Assembly (NCBI RefSeq): GCF_014645835.1
Contig: NZ_BMMM01000007.1
Span: 24,607 to 88,606, forward strand
Direction: 5' to 3'
Source of the DNA: Streptomyces albiflavescens
Lineage (GTDB): Bacteria; Actinomycetota; Actinomycetes; Streptomycetales; Streptomycetaceae
Length of the DNA stretch: 64,000 nt
The first letter of the stretch is position 1; every line of letters starts with the position of its first letter. The notes below the pieces were generated by a model. That model did no database searches, was not told where the DNA came from, and was given only the letters and a program-made list of their open reading frames with translations. This document shows positions 26,396 to 34,807 of the stretch, one piece after another. The translations under genes were made by a program, and so were the position numbers.

Positions 26396-27208
26396 ATGCC
26401 GAGTACCGTCAATGGGGTGTACCGCTTCCTGTTGACCCGGCAGTGGGTGATCCTCACCCTCGTGACCCTCGCGCTCATCCCGACGATGATCCGACTGGGC
26501 TACTGGCAGCTGCACCGCCATGAACACAAGGTCGCGCTGAACAAGGTGATCTCCGACTCACTGGCCGCCGAGCCGGTGCCCGCCGAGTCGCTCAGCGCGC
26601 CGGGACAGCACATCAAGCACGACGACCTCTACCGCCGGGTGACGGCGAAGGGGCACTTCGACACCGCGCACGAAGAGGTCATACGCCGCCGTACCAACTC
26701 CGACGGCGAGGTCGGCTACCACGTCCTGACCCCGTTCGTCCTGGACGACGGCCGGGTCCTCATCGTCAACCGGGGCTGGATTCCGGCGAACGGCGCACAG
26801 ACCGCGTTCCCGAAGATCCCGGCGCCCTCGACGGGCGAGATCACCGTCACCGGGCGGCTCATGGCCGACGAGACGACCGCCGACAGCGGCATCAAGAACG
26901 TCCAGGGCCTGCCCGACCGTCAGGTCATGCTGATCAGCAGCGAGCAGCAGGCGCAGCGGCTCGGTAAGCAGGTCCTCGGCGGCTACATCGAGCAGACCGC
27001 ACCGGAACCCAAGGGCGACTCCCCCGAGCTGATCCCCGACCCCGAGCACAGCGACATCGGCCCGCACATGGCGTACGCGATCCAGTGGTGGCTGTTCTCG
27101 GCGGGCGTTCCCGTGGGCTGGGTGATCCTGGTCCGCCGCGAGCGCCGCGACCGGACGGAGGCCGCGGCAGCGGAGGCCACACCGGAAACGGCCGCGGCGG
27201 CCGTCTAG
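26396..27208 (+). CDS. SURF1 family cytochrome oxidase assembly protein
   Basis: 270 residues. One membrane helix near the N-terminus (QWVILTLVTLALIPTMI, residues ~16-32) and one near the C-terminus (WWLFSAGVPVGWVILVRRER), with the extracytoplasmic SURF1 domain between, including LGYWQLHRHEHK and the VNRGWIPANG block. SURF1 helps insert haem into the aa3 oxidase. ATG 26396 is listed; GTG 26417 (MYRFLLTRQW) is an equally likely start since neither has a good Shine-Dalgarno. C-terminus is Ala/Glu-rich. Confidence 0.9.
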   Translation: MPSTVNGVYRFLLTRQWVILTLVTLALIPTMIRLGYWQLHRHEHKVALNKVISDSLAAEPVPAESLSAPGQHIKHDDLYRRVTAKGHFDTAHEEVIRRRTNSDGEVGYHVLTPFVLDDGRVLIVNRGWIPANGAQTAFPKIPAPSTGEITVTGRLMADETTADSGIKNVQGLPDRQVMLISSEQQAQRLGKQVLGGYIEQTAPEPKGDSPELIPDPEHSDIGPHMAYAIQWWLFSAGVPVGWVILVRRERRDRTEAAAAEATPETAAAAV

Positions 27209-27257
27209 GAGCTGGGCCGCTCCCTGACGGAGGGTTCGCGCCACTCTGGCGGCCCGA

Positions 27258-29177
27258 TTGACCGCCGCTCCCCTTGGGAACCCGTCCACCGTGCAGCAAC
27301 GCATCGAGGACTACGCGCTCATCGGCGACGAACAGACCGCGGCTCTGGTGGGCCGTGACGGCTCCGTCGACTGGCTGTGTCTGCCCCGCTTCGATTCCGG
27401 GGCCTGTTTCGCCGCGCTCCTTGGCGACGAGGACAACGGACACTGGCGCATCGCGCCCAAGGACGCGGGCGCCTGCACCCGGCGCGCGTACCGTCCGGAC
27501 ACGCTCGTGCTCGACACCGAGTGGGACACGGACGAGGGCTCGGTCCGGGTGACCGACCTGATGCCACAGCGCGAGCACGCGCCCGATCTCGTACGCGTCA
27601 TCGAGGGGCTGAGCGGCCGGGTCACGATGCGCAGCCTGCTCCGGCTGCGCTTCGACTACGGCTCGATCGTGCCCTGGATGCGCCGGGCGGACGGCCACCG
27701 CGTGGCGGTCGCGGGCCCCGACTCGGTCTGGCTGCGCAGCGAGCCGCCCGTGCACACCTGGGGCAAGGACTTCTGTACGTACTCGGAGTTCACGGTCGAA
27801 GAGGGCGAGAAGGTCGCCTTCGTCCTGACCTGGCACCCCTCGCACCAGCCGCGTCCGCCTCTCTGCAACCCCTTCGAGGCGCTGCGCACCAGCGTCGAGG
27901 ACTGGCAGGCGTGGGCGGCGCGCTGCCGCTACGACGGGCCGCACCGGGACATCGTCATGCGCTCCCTGATCACCCTCAAGGCCCTCACCTATGCGCCGAC
28001 CGGCGGCATCGTGGCCGCCCCCACCACCTCGCTCCCCGAAGAGCTGGGCGGCGTCCGCAACTGGGACTACCGCTACTGCTGGCTGCGCGACTCCACGCTC
28101 ACACTCGGCGCGCTCGTGGAGGCCGGCTACCTCGAGGAGGCCGAGGCCTGGCGCGACTGGCTGCTGCGCGCGGTCGCGGGCGACCCGGCCGACCTGCAGA
28201 TCATGTACGGCCTCGCCGGCGAGCGTCGGCTGTCCGAGTACGAACTGCCGTGGCTGCCCGGCTACGCGGGCTCGTGCCCGGTCCGGGTCGGCAACGACGC
28301 CGTGCAGCAGCTTCAGCTCGACGTGTACGGCGAGGTCATCGACTCGCTCACGCTGGCCCGGCGTTCGGGCCTGCCCTCCAAGCCGCACATGTGGCGGGTG
28401 CAGGTCGCGCTGATGGAGTTCCTGCGGACGGCGTGGCGGCAGCCGGACGAGGGGATCTGGGAGGTACGCGGCCCGCGCCGGCACTTCGTGTACTCGAAGG
28501 TCATGGCCTGGGTGGCCGCCGACCGCGCCGTACGCGCCCTGGAGGACGACCCGAAGCTGGAGGGCGACCTGGAGGGCTGGCGCGCGATGCGCGACGAGGT
28601 GCACCGGGAGGTGTGCGAGCGCGGCTACGACGCGGAACGGAACACTTTCACGCAGTCCTACGGTTCATCCGAGCTGGACGCCTCGCTCCTGCTCATCCCC
28701 CATGTCGGCTTCCTGCCGCCCGACGATCCGCGGGTCCTCGGCACGATCGCCGCGGTGCGCGAAGATCTCGGTCACAACGGCTTCCTGCGCCGCTACAGCG
28801 TCGAGCAGACCCGGATCAGCGTGGAGGAGCAGACCCGGGTCAGCATCGAGCAGACCGGCACGGACTCGACCACCATCAGCGCCGAGCAGACGGGCGTCGG
28901 CACCGAGCAGTCCGCCCTGGACGGGCTGCCGGGCGGGGAGGGCACGTTCCTCGTCTGCTCATTCTGGCTCGCGGAGGCGCTGCATCTGACGGGTCGTACG
29001 GAGGAAGCCCGTGAGATGTTCGAGCGGCTGGTGCTGCTGGCCAACGACGTGGGCCTGCTCTCCGAGGAGTACGACCCCGTCGCCTGCCGCCAGGTCGGCA
29101 ACTTCCCGCAGGCGTTCAGCCATATCGGCCTGGTGGGTACCGCCCTCGCCCTGTTCGGGGGCGAGCAGGCAGGATAG
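27258..29177 (+). CDS. Glycoside hydrolase family 15 protein (trehalase/glucoamylase-like)
   Basis: 639 residues from TTG 27258; GTG 27291 (MQQRIEDYALIGDEQTAAL) is a plausible shorter start. N-terminal beta-sandwich (residues ~12-230), then the (alpha/alpha)6 barrel from LKALTYAPTGGIVAAPTTSLPE, with NWDYRYCWLRDSTLTLGAL and the catalytic-base region GLLSEEYDP near the C-terminus. Actinobacterial members hydrolyse trehalose or alpha-glucans. An unusual Ser/Glu/Gln/Thr repeat (28797-28913) lies in the barrel between LRRYSVEQ and DGLPGGEGTF. Confidence 0.9.
   Translation: MTAAPLGNPSTVQQRIEDYALIGDEQTAALVGRDGSVDWLCLPRFDSGACFAALLGDEDNGHWRIAPKDAGACTRRAYRPDTLVLDTEWDTDEGSVRVTDLMPQREHAPDLVRVIEGLSGRVTMRSLLRLRFDYGSIVPWMRRADGHRVAVAGPDSVWLRSEPPVHTWGKDFCTYSEFTVEEGEKVAFVLTWHPSHQPRPPLCNPFEALRTSVEDWQAWAARCRYDGPHRDIVMRSLITLKALTYAPTGGIVAAPTTSLPEELGGVRNWDYRYCWLRDSTLTLGALVEAGYLEEAEAWRDWLLRAVAGDPADLQIMYGLAGERRLSEYELPWLPGYAGSCPVRVGNDAVQQLQLDVYGEVIDSLTLARRSGLPSKPHMWRVQVALMEFLRTAWRQPDEGIWEVRGPRRHFVYSKVMAWVAADRAVRALEDDPKLEGDLEGWRAMRDEVHREVCERGYDAERNTFTQSYGSSELDASLLLIPHVGFLPPDDPRVLGTIAAVREDLGHNGFLRRYSVEQTRISVEEQTRVSIEQTGTDSTTISAEQTGVGTEQSALDGLPGGEGTFLVCSFWLAEALHLTGRTEEAREMFERLVLLANDVGLLSEEYDPVACRQVGNFPQAFSHIGLVGTALALFGGEQAG
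28797..28913. repeat. In-frame tandem repeat inside the GH15 gene
   Basis: Codes for SVEQTRI, SVEEQTRV, SIEQTGTDSTTI, SAEQTGVGTEQS: units of 21-36 nt sharing AGCNTNGAGCAGAC. Inserts about 35 residues into a loop that in family members, as I recall them, runs almost directly from RRY to DGLPGGEG. Confidence 0.85.
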
Positions 29178-29182
29178 GGGCC

Positions 29183-29938
29183 ATGGATCTTGGACTGAAG
29201 GACCGTGTGTACGTCGTCACGGGCGCCACCCGTGGCCTGGGCAACGCCGCCGCGCGGGAACTCGTCGCCGACGGTGCGAAGGTGATCGTGACGGGGCGCG
29301 ACGAGAAGAACGTCGCCGACGCCGCGTCCGCGCTCGGCCCGAACGCGGTCGGGGTCGCGGCCGACAACGCCGCCCCGGAAGCCGCGGCCCGGCTGATCGC
29401 CGCCGCCCGTGAGCACTTCGGCGGCTTCGACGGCATCCTGATCAGCGTCGGCGGCCCGCCGCCCGGGTTCGTCGCCGACAACACGGACGAGCAGTGGACG
29501 GCCGCGTTCGAGACGGTCTTCCTGGGGGCGGTGCGGCTGGCCCGTGCGGCCGCCGCGGAGCTCGGCGAGGGCGGTGTCATCGGTTTCGTGCTGTCCGGCT
29601 CGGTGCACGAGCCGATCCCCGGGCTGACCGTCTCCAACGGTCTGCGCCCCGGTCTCGCGGGCTTCGCCAAGTCACTCGCGGACGAGCTGGGCCCACGCGG
29701 AATCCGCGTGGTCGGCCTGCTCCCGTCCCGTATCGACACCGACCGCGTCCGCGAACTCGACGGCTACTCCGCGGATCCGGAGGCCACCCGCGCGGCCAAC
29801 GAGGCCCGCATTCCGCTGCGCCGCTACGGCACCCCGGAGGAGTTCGGCCGCACCTCCGCGTTCCTGCTCTCGCCGGCGGCGTCGTACCTCACCGGCATCA
29901 TGCTGCCGGTGGACGGCGGAATGCGGCACGGCTTCTGA
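29183..29938 (+). CDS. SDR-like protein lacking the catalytic Tyr-Lys pair
   Basis: 251 residues. Cofactor loop TGATRGLG is intact and the C-terminus (YLTGIMLPVDGG) is typical of FabG-like enzymes. After the catalytic-serine strand (FVLSGSVHEP) the expected Tyr-x3-Lys is replaced by SNGLRPGLAGF, and NNAG is replaced by SVGGPP. This matches a recognised SDR-like subgroup without the standard tetrad; activity is uncertain. Begins 5 bp after the GH15 stop, so the two are probably co-transcribed. Confidence 0.88.
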   Translation: MDLGLKDRVYVVTGATRGLGNAAARELVADGAKVIVTGRDEKNVADAASALGPNAVGVAADNAAPEAAARLIAAAREHFGGFDGILISVGGPPPGFVADNTDEQWTAAFETVFLGAVRLARAAAAELGEGGVIGFVLSGSVHEPIPGLTVSNGLRPGLAGFAKSLADELGPRGIRVVGLLPSRIDTDRVRELDGYSADPEATRAANEARIPLRRYGTPEEFGRTSAFLLSPAASYLTGIMLPVDGGMRHGF

Positions 29939-29989
29939 GTCCCTGACCGACAGCGTCCTGGCTCCCGCGTCCCGGGCGACGGCGCCTTG

Positions 29990-30019
29990 GGCGACAGCGT
30001 CCTGGGCGACAGCGTCCTG
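29990..30019. repeat. 15-nt direct repeat
   Basis: Two exact tandem copies of GGCGACAGCGTCCTG, with decayed copies back to 29947. Lies between the convergent SDR and AmaP genes. Confidence 0.8.
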
Positions 30020-30027
30020 GGCGAAGC

Positions 30028-30615
30028 TCAACTGACCCGTTGGGCACGGTGCTTGACCCCGCGGAGGCGTACCTCCGCGGGGAGAGCGGCGAGGCCCACC
30101 GAGTCCCGCGCGTGCGCCAGCGCCTCGTCCGTCAGCAGGTGCAGGGCCTGCCCGGGGTCCACATGGGGTTCCAGCAGGAGCTGCACCCGCGCCTCGGGCG
30201 CGCTGCGCCGTCCGGTCAGCAGGACCTCTGCCTGCTCGACGCCGTCCAACTGCGTCGCCTCGGTGGCCAGTACGCCTTCCAGGGCCCGCCCGCGCAGCAG
30301 CGCGCCCTCGCCGTCGCCCGTGTCGACGAGTACCTCGGCGAGCCGGCGCCGCCGCAGCACGGCCGCCAGCCACCACAGGGACAGCAGCACCAGAATCGCG
30401 AGGCCGGCGATGACGGCGGGCCACCACCAGCCCTGGTCCCGCCACCGGGTCCGCTCGGCCTGGCTGAGCAGAACGTCGTGCTGCCCGTCGTGGATCCACC
30501 AGGAAGGCGGGTTCGCGCCGAGCCCGACGGCGAGCACGGAGCCGCCGAGGGCGAGCAGCCCCAGACCGACCATCCCGAGCAGCACGCGGTTGACCATCCG
30601 GAGCACCGGCCTCAC
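30028..30615 (-). CDS. amaP: Alkaline shock response membrane anchor protein AmaP
   Basis: 195 residues. Two membrane helices (LLGMVGLGLLALGGSVLAV and VIAGLAILVLLSLWWLAAVL) with a loop containing WWIHDG between them, then a cytoplasmic domain of ~110 residues. AmaP anchors Asp23 proteins to the membrane in Gram-positive bacteria. GTG at 30615 overlaps the stop of the DUF6286 gene. Last gene of the envelope-stress cluster. Confidence 0.82.
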   Translation of the reverse strand: MRPVLRMVNRVLLGMVGLGLLALGGSVLAVGLGANPPSWWIHDGQHDVLLSQAERTRWRDQGWWWPAVIAGLAILVLLSLWWLAAVLRRRRLAEVLVDTGDGEGALLRGRALEGVLATEATQLDGVEQAEVLLTGRRSAPEARVQLLLEPHVDPGQALHLLTDEALAHARDSVGLAALPAEVRLRGVKHRAQRVS

Positions 30616-31286
30616 CCCTTCCGTCCGGGCCGCCGGACGTGCACCGACAGCGCGGGCTGCCGGGCGAGCCCGAGCCCCCTGATGCCGTCGGCGAGCGTGG
30701 CGTCCAAGTCGGCGCGTACGTCGTCGAGTTCACGGAAGTGCGAGACCGCGCGGACGTCGGCCTTCATACGTCCCATCCGCACCCGGACCGACTGCACCCC
30801 GGCGACCTCCATGGCCCGGTCGCGCAGTGCCATCGCGGCGGCGCCCCGGTGCAGCCCGGCCCGGACGTCGGTATGGGTGCGCCGCATCGGCAGGACGTCG
30901 CGCAGTCCGGGCGTGACGGCGAGGACGATCAGCCAGAGGCCGAGGGCGGCCGCGACTCCCGCGCCGACGAGCACCCAGGTGTCGTCGAGGGGCCGTTCGG
31001 CGAGCTGCCGAGCCAGCGACCTGCGCCAGTGCATGGCGGGCCGGTGGGCTCGTACCGCCGCGACGTCGTACAGGAAGGCGCCCGCGACGACGAGGATCAG
31101 CACGGCGAGGATGCCCGCGGGGATGCGGCGCGTGGACCAGAAACGGCCCTGGCCGCCGTCCTCGTCGTCCACGGCGTGCAACGGTTCGTAGGCCGCCGCG
31201 GAGGCGGACTGCCCGAGCGTGCTCTCACCCGCCTTCTCCAGGACAGGCATGCGCTGGGTGCTGTCGGAGCCCTGGGACTCGCTCAT
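30612..31286 (-). CDS. DUF6286 family membrane protein of the Asp23 cluster
   Basis: 224 residues. An acidic N-terminus, a helix (RIPAGILAVLILVVAGAFLYDV), a conserved segment RAHRPAMHWRR, a second helix (VLVGAGVAAALGLWLIVLAV) and a C-terminal alpha/beta domain. In actinobacteria this family occurs beside Asp23/Gls24 and AmaP genes; function is unknown. ATG at 31286 overlaps the stop of the Asp23-like gene (ATGA); the longer frame is unsupported. Confidence 0.78.
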   Translation of the reverse strand: MSESQGSDSTQRMPVLEKAGESTLGQSASAAAYEPLHAVDDEDGGQGRFWSTRRIPAGILAVLILVVAGAFLYDVAAVRAHRPAMHWRRSLARQLAERPLDDTWVLVGAGVAAALGLWLIVLAVTPGLRDVLPMRRTHTDVRAGLHRGAAAMALRDRAMEVAGVQSVRVRMGRMKADVRAVSHFRELDDVRADLDATLADGIRGLGLARQPALSVHVRRPGRKG

Positions 31287-31705
31287 CGCGTCCTCCCCTG
31301 TGCCGCGCCGGGCGCGGGCGCCAGATGCAGCCGCTCCACCTGGACGGCCACCTCCGGCACTTCCATCCCCGCCAACGCCCTTACCCGCTCGGCGACGTGA
31401 TGACGCACCGCGTTGCACCGGCCACCGATGTCGGAGGGGTAGTCGAGTTCGATACTGATGTGAACGCGGGCGCTGTCGACGGGGGTCTCCCCTGCTCGGG
31501 CGGAGCCGGGAGCTTGGGGACGTACCACCACGCTCGCGTGCGGGGGCACGGCGTCCGGGGGCAGCGCCGGAAGCACCTCGCGCGCCGCCTGCGCGGCGAT
31601 CTTCGCGACGACCCGGTCGGCGATCCGGGTCGCGCCCCGCTCTGCCGCCGCGACGACCGTCCCCGTCCGCCGCGTCTCACCGAGCCGGTCCACATGGTCT
31701 GGCAC
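31283..31705 (-). CDS. Asp23/Gls24 family envelope stress protein, divergent copy
   Basis: 140 residues. GATRIADRVVAKIAAQAAREV matches the Asp23 N-terminal helix, followed by beta strands and ISIELDYPSDIGGRCNAVRHHVAERV and a final MEVPEVAVQVERL strand. Shorter and less regular than the second copy at 31980. GTG start, 3 bp after the DUF2273-like stop. Probably forms a membrane-associated layer through AmaP. Confidence 0.82.
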   Translation of the reverse strand: MPDHVDRLGETRRTGTVVAAAERGATRIADRVVAKIAAQAAREVLPALPPDAVPPHASVVVRPQAPGSARAGETPVDSARVHISIELDYPSDIGGRCNAVRHHVAERVRALAGMEVPEVAVQVERLHLAPAPGAAQGRTR

Positions 31706-31708
31706 GCG

Positions 31709-31894
31709 TCACCGCCTTCGGTGGTCGCGGGTGTGGAAGAAGTCGCCGACGTCCAGGTCCCCCTCCAGGAACCGCCCGACGACGAACCCGATGGCCCCCA
31801 GCGCGGCCACCAGCAGGAAGGCCCCGAATCCGCCGAAGTACCCGGCGAAGCCCAGCGCCATTCCGGCGATCATGCCGATCACGGCCAAGCTCAT
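31709..31894 (-). CDS. DUF2273-like small membrane protein
   Basis: 61 residues, two hydrophobic segments (VIGMIAGMALGFAGYFGGFG and FLLVAALGAIGFVVGRFLEG). Its size, glycine pattern and place between two Asp23 genes match DUF2273, a regular partner of Asp23 clusters. Ends in charged RDHRRR. Function unknown. Confidence 0.8.
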   Translation of the reverse strand: MSLAVIGMIAGMALGFAGYFGGFGAFLLVAALGAIGFVVGRFLEGDLDVGDFFHTRDHRRR

Positions 31895-31979
31895 GGTGCG
31901 CTCCTCAGCAGTTCGGTGGCCGAGTGATCACTAGTCGTTCGGTGGCCGAGCGGTCGGCTCCGGTTCGGTGACTGGGCGG

Positions 31980-32468
31980 TCACACGAGCCGCGGCTCCGG
32001 CTCCTCGTCTTCTTCCTCGGGAAGCTTCACATCACTCACCGCGATGTTGACCTCGACGACTTCCAGCCCCGTCATGCGCTCGACCGCAGCGATGACGTTC
32101 TCGCGCACGGCGTGGGCCACGTCGGAGATCGATACGCCGTAGTCGACGACGATCTCCAGGTCGAGCGCGGTCTGCAACTCACCGACCTCGGCTTTCACAC
32201 CCCGAGAGACGGACTTGGAACCGCCGGGCACACGATCGCGCACCGCCCCGAAGGTCCGGCTCAGTCCGCTGCCCATCGCATGCACACCGAGCACATCACG
32301 GGCCGCGAGCCCGGCGATCTTCTCCACGACGCCGTCGGCGATCGTGGTCCGTCCCCGGGTGGCGGGATCACCGCCGCCCCGCTTAGTGACACCGGGCTTA
32401 CGGGTCTGGGGCGACCCCTGCTCGCCGGCGGGGGTCTCCGTCCGGTCCGGCTCCGTCATGTCGGTCAT
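31980..32468 (-). CDS. Asp23/Gls24 family envelope stress protein
   Basis: 162 residues. Disordered charged N-terminus (~40 residues), then the Asp23 core: TTIADGVVEKIAGLAARDV, VGELQTALDLEIVVDYGVSI and NVIAAVERMTGLEVVEVNIAV. Acidic C-terminus. ATG at 32468 has AAGGGA 8-13 bases upstream. First gene of the five-gene cluster; the 87 bp to the divergent gene holds its promoter and an inverted repeat ACCCAC-AGTAA-GTGGGGT. Confidence 0.9.
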   Translation of the reverse strand: MTDMTEPDRTETPAGEQGSPQTRKPGVTKRGGGDPATRGRTTIADGVVEKIAGLAARDVLGVHAMGSGLSRTFGAVRDRVPGGSKSVSRGVKAEVGELQTALDLEIVVDYGVSISDVAHAVRENVIAAVERMTGLEVVEVNIAVSDVKLPEEEDEEPEPRLV

Positions 32469-32555
32469 GGCCGTACGTCCCTTTCGGTCGTCCTCCTTCA
32501 CCCACAGTAAGTGGGGTTGCGCGGTCGCGCGCCGGGGATGCGGCAGGCTGGAGCA

Positions 32556-33290
32556 ATGACGGCGGAACGGTGGACGCAGGCGGTACGGCACCAGCTCGGG
32601 CTCGGCAGACTGCTGCCCCTCGGCCTCCCGCGCGACGGCGCGTGGATCATGGAGGGCGCGGCCACCTCGGTACTGAGGCGCACGGCCGATCCCGTGCGCG
32701 GCGTGCGACTCGGCACGCTCCGGATCTCACTCGCCGACCCGGACGAGACGTACGAGCCCGCCGTGCCTCCCCCACCCGGCGCGCTGCCGCCCGGTCCCCT
32801 CCGCATCACCGCGGAGTTCGTGGCGAGGACGGATCCCTCCGCCCCGGGCGTGGAGCCGCTCCCGGCGACAGCGGCCCGCCTGCGCCGTGCCCTGGCCGCG
32901 GCGGCGACGGAACGCCTCGGTCTGACGGTCAGGGAAGTGGATCTACGAGTGACAGGGCTGCTCGACGAGGACGAGCCCCCCGTCGCCGTACGCCCCGACG
33001 AGGTGCGAGAGGCCGGTGAGCCGACGGACCCCGAGGAGGCACGGGCAGCGACAGCCGCCCTGTCGGTCCCGGGTGTGACGCACCTGACGGACCTCCTGGG
33101 CCGCCCGATGCACATCGAGGACGCGCGGGGTGGCGGGGACCCCGCCCTGCCGCGCCGCCACGTCCGCGTCGAACTCGCGGTCGCGGCGGACGAGCGGACC
33201 GTGGAGGTGGCAAGGGCCGTCAGAACGGCGGTTGCGGAGACCCTGACGGACACGCCGTCAGTGGCAGTCCTGGTAACCGCCGTGCACTGA
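32556..33290 (+). CDS. Protein annotated in Streptomyces as nucleopolyhedrovirus P10-like; Asp23-like modules
   Basis: 244 residues, ATG 32556 with GGAG just upstream. Two regions, about residues 85-135 and 205-244, repeat the beta-alpha-beta pattern of the Asp23 core (RLRRALAAAATERLGLTVREVDLRV and VARAVRTAVAETLTDTPSVAVLV), suggesting a degenerate tandem Asp23-like domain. The P10 name is a historical label with no functional meaning. Divergent from, and probably functionally tied to, the Asp23 cluster. Confidence 0.7.
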   Translation: MTAERWTQAVRHQLGLGRLLPLGLPRDGAWIMEGAATSVLRRTADPVRGVRLGTLRISLADPDETYEPAVPPPPGALPPGPLRITAEFVARTDPSAPGVEPLPATAARLRRALAAAATERLGLTVREVDLRVTGLLDEDEPPVAVRPDEVREAGEPTDPEEARAATAALSVPGVTHLTDLLGRPMHIEDARGGGDPALPRRHVRVELAVAADERTVEVARAVRTAVAETLTDTPSVAVLVTAVH

Positions 33291-33291
33291 A

Positions 33292-33350
33292 GCGCCCTTA
33301 TAGGGGCGCGGGGAAAAGTGCGTAGCGGCGCGCGGAACCGCGCGACCAGC
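33292..33350. repeat. Streptomyces intergenic hairpin repeat
   Basis: GCGCCCTTATAGGGGCGCGG hairpin followed by the common Streptomyces tail (GGGAAAAGTGCG...CGCGCGACCAGCC). The same family appears, in fuller palindromic form, at 63952-63995. Serves as terminator for the P10-like gene and the convergent enoyl-CoA hydratase gene. Confidence 0.7.
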
Positions 33351-33379
33351 CTCCACGGACCCGCAGCCCCAAGAAGGCC

Positions 33380-34171
33380 TTACTCACCCACCCCGGCAAG
33401 GTCCCGAAGCCGCCGAGCCTGAGCAGCACGCTCAGCAACCCGCTGCTCCTCGTAGGACCGCTCCTGCGCCCCGCGCAGCAACGCCTTCGTCTCGATGACG
33501 GCATCCCGCGGCGCGGCAAGCAGCGCGGCGGCAAGGTCACGCACCGCGTCGTCGAGCTGCTCGCCGGGCACCGCAAGGTTGGCGAGCCCCGTGCGCTCGG
33601 CCTCCTCGGCCGGCACGAAACGCCCCGTCGCGCAGATTTCGAGCGCGCGTGCGTACCCCACGAGGCTTACCAGCGGATGCGTCCCCGTGAGGTCGGGCAC
33701 GAGCCCGAGGCTGGTCTCGCGCATGGCGAACTGCACATCGTCCGCGACGACACGCAGATCACAGGCGAGCGCGAGCTGGAACCCCGCACCGATGGCATGC
33801 CCCTGCACGGCGGCGATGGACACGATGTCACTGCGCCGCCACCAGGTGAACGCCTCCTGGTACTCGGCGATGGTCGCGTCGAGCTCGGCTTCGGAGCCGC
33901 GCGCGAGGTCGATGAACGACGGTTCCCCGTCGAAGCCCTCGGGCGTGAACGCCTGCCGGTCGAGCCCGGCGGAGAAGGACTTGCCCTCGGCGCGCAGGAC
34001 GACCACACGGACGGAGCCCGGCAGTGACCGGCCGGCCTGCGTCAACGCCCGCCACAGAGCAGGACTCTGGGCGTTGCGCTTGGTCGGGTTGGTCAGCGTC
34101 ACCGTGGCGATCGCGTCGTCGACGGTGAGCCGTACGCCGTCCTTGTCGAATACCGGGTCGAGCGAAGCCAT
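33380..34171 (-). CDS. Enoyl-CoA hydratase/isomerase family protein
   Basis: 263 residues, crotonase fold. Oxyanion-hole regions FSAGLDRQAF and QGHAIGAGFQLALACDLR are present. The general-acid/base Glu positions (E144/E164 in rat hydratase) correspond to FAMRETSLGLVPD, where one Glu is retained and the second is replaced by Asp, so it may be an isomerase or hydrolase rather than a hydratase. ATG at 34171. Orthologue of S. coelicolor SCO1838 by position, from memory. Confidence 0.9.
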   Translation of the reverse strand: MASLDPVFDKDGVRLTVDDAIATVTLTNPTKRNAQSPALWRALTQAGRSLPGSVRVVVLRAEGKSFSAGLDRQAFTPEGFDGEPSFIDLARGSEAELDATIAEYQEAFTWWRRSDIVSIAAVQGHAIGAGFQLALACDLRVVADDVQFAMRETSLGLVPDLTGTHPLVSLVGYARALEICATGRFVPAEEAERTGLANLAVPGEQLDDAVRDLAAALLAAPRDAVIETKALLRGAQERSYEEQRVAERAAQARRLRDLAGVGE

Positions 34172-34250
34172 GGGGCGCCTCCGATGAGTGCGGTCGGATC
34201 AGATGCGTACCCCATGAGGAACACGTGGGACACACCTAAGTGACTGCACA

Positions 34251-34290
34251 GTAACCACCCGGTCGATCACCCGACCGACCGGGTGGTTAC
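34251..34290 (-). terminator. Terminator after gbn
   Basis: Perfect 15 bp inverted repeat (34251-34265 with 34276-34290), 10-base loop that contains GATC. Lies between gbn stop and the enoyl-CoA hydratase start, 28 bp past gbn. Confidence 0.75.
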
Positions 34291-34317
34291 TACCGAAGCC
34301 GATGGGGACGCCCGGCC

Positions 34318-34539
34318 TCAGGCCGAGGCGGCCTTCTTGCCCCGCGTCGCTCCGCCACGCCCTCGGAGCGTGACGCCCGACTCGCTGAGCATCCGGTGCA
34401 CGAAGCCATACGAGCGGCCGGTCTCTTCGGCCAGCGCCCGGATGCTCGCACCGGAGTCGTACTTCTTCTTCAGGTCTGCCGCGAGCTTGTCGCGCGCGGC
34501 GCCGGTCACCCGGCTGCCCTTCTTCAGAGTCTCGGCCAC
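34318..34539 (-). CDS. gbn: Gbn-type small helix-turn-helix nucleoid-associated protein
   Basis: 73 residues, basic. A helix-turn-helix (SIRALAEETGRSYGFVHRML, residues ~36-55) is preceded by a helical arm and followed by a basic tail RGRGGATRGKKAASA. By size, sequence and gene neighbours (enoyl-CoA hydratase on one side, ABC-F on the other) it is the orthologue of S. coelicolor SCO1839, described as Gbn, a nucleoid-associated protein binding GATC sequences and affecting DNA architecture and sporulation. GTG at 34539 chosen for GAGGAGG 6 bases upstream. Confidence 0.88.
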   Translation of the reverse strand: MAETLKKGSRVTGAARDKLAADLKKKYDSGASIRALAEETGRSYGFVHRMLSESGVTLRGRGGATRGKKAASA

Positions 34540-34740
34540 CCGTGCCTCCTCATGGGAAGTGCGCTCTGGACTCTCATGATCACCCCTCACGGGCCTCATG
34601 GCCACCCATTCGGCAAGGTCCGTAAGACAAGGTTTTGACGACAGGAGCCCATCCCCACGAATGGAATTTCTGGTTCCGGCTGTCGTCGTCCGTACGGCCG
34701 AACGGGTTCCTTCGCGAAGTACCTGGTCAGCGACGCGAGA

Positions 34741-34773
34741 CGGCCGAGCCCTTGGGAACAAAGGGCTCGGCCG
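34741..34773 (-). terminator. Terminator after the ABC-F gene
   Basis: Perfect 13 bp inverted repeat (34741-34753 with 34761-34773), 7-base loop, 138 bp past the ABC-F stop, in the 371 bp gap ahead of gbn. It isolates gbn transcription from ABC-F. Confidence 0.75.
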
Positions 34774-34807
34774 CGAAATCGATGTAGGACACACCTCGGT
34801 ACGAGGA

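Noticed and set aside
34251..34290. Operator for a TetR-type regulator (ACC/GGT-rich palindrome)
   Set aside because: The 15 bp arms with a 10-base loop immediately after gbn fit a terminator better, and no TetR gene is adjacent.
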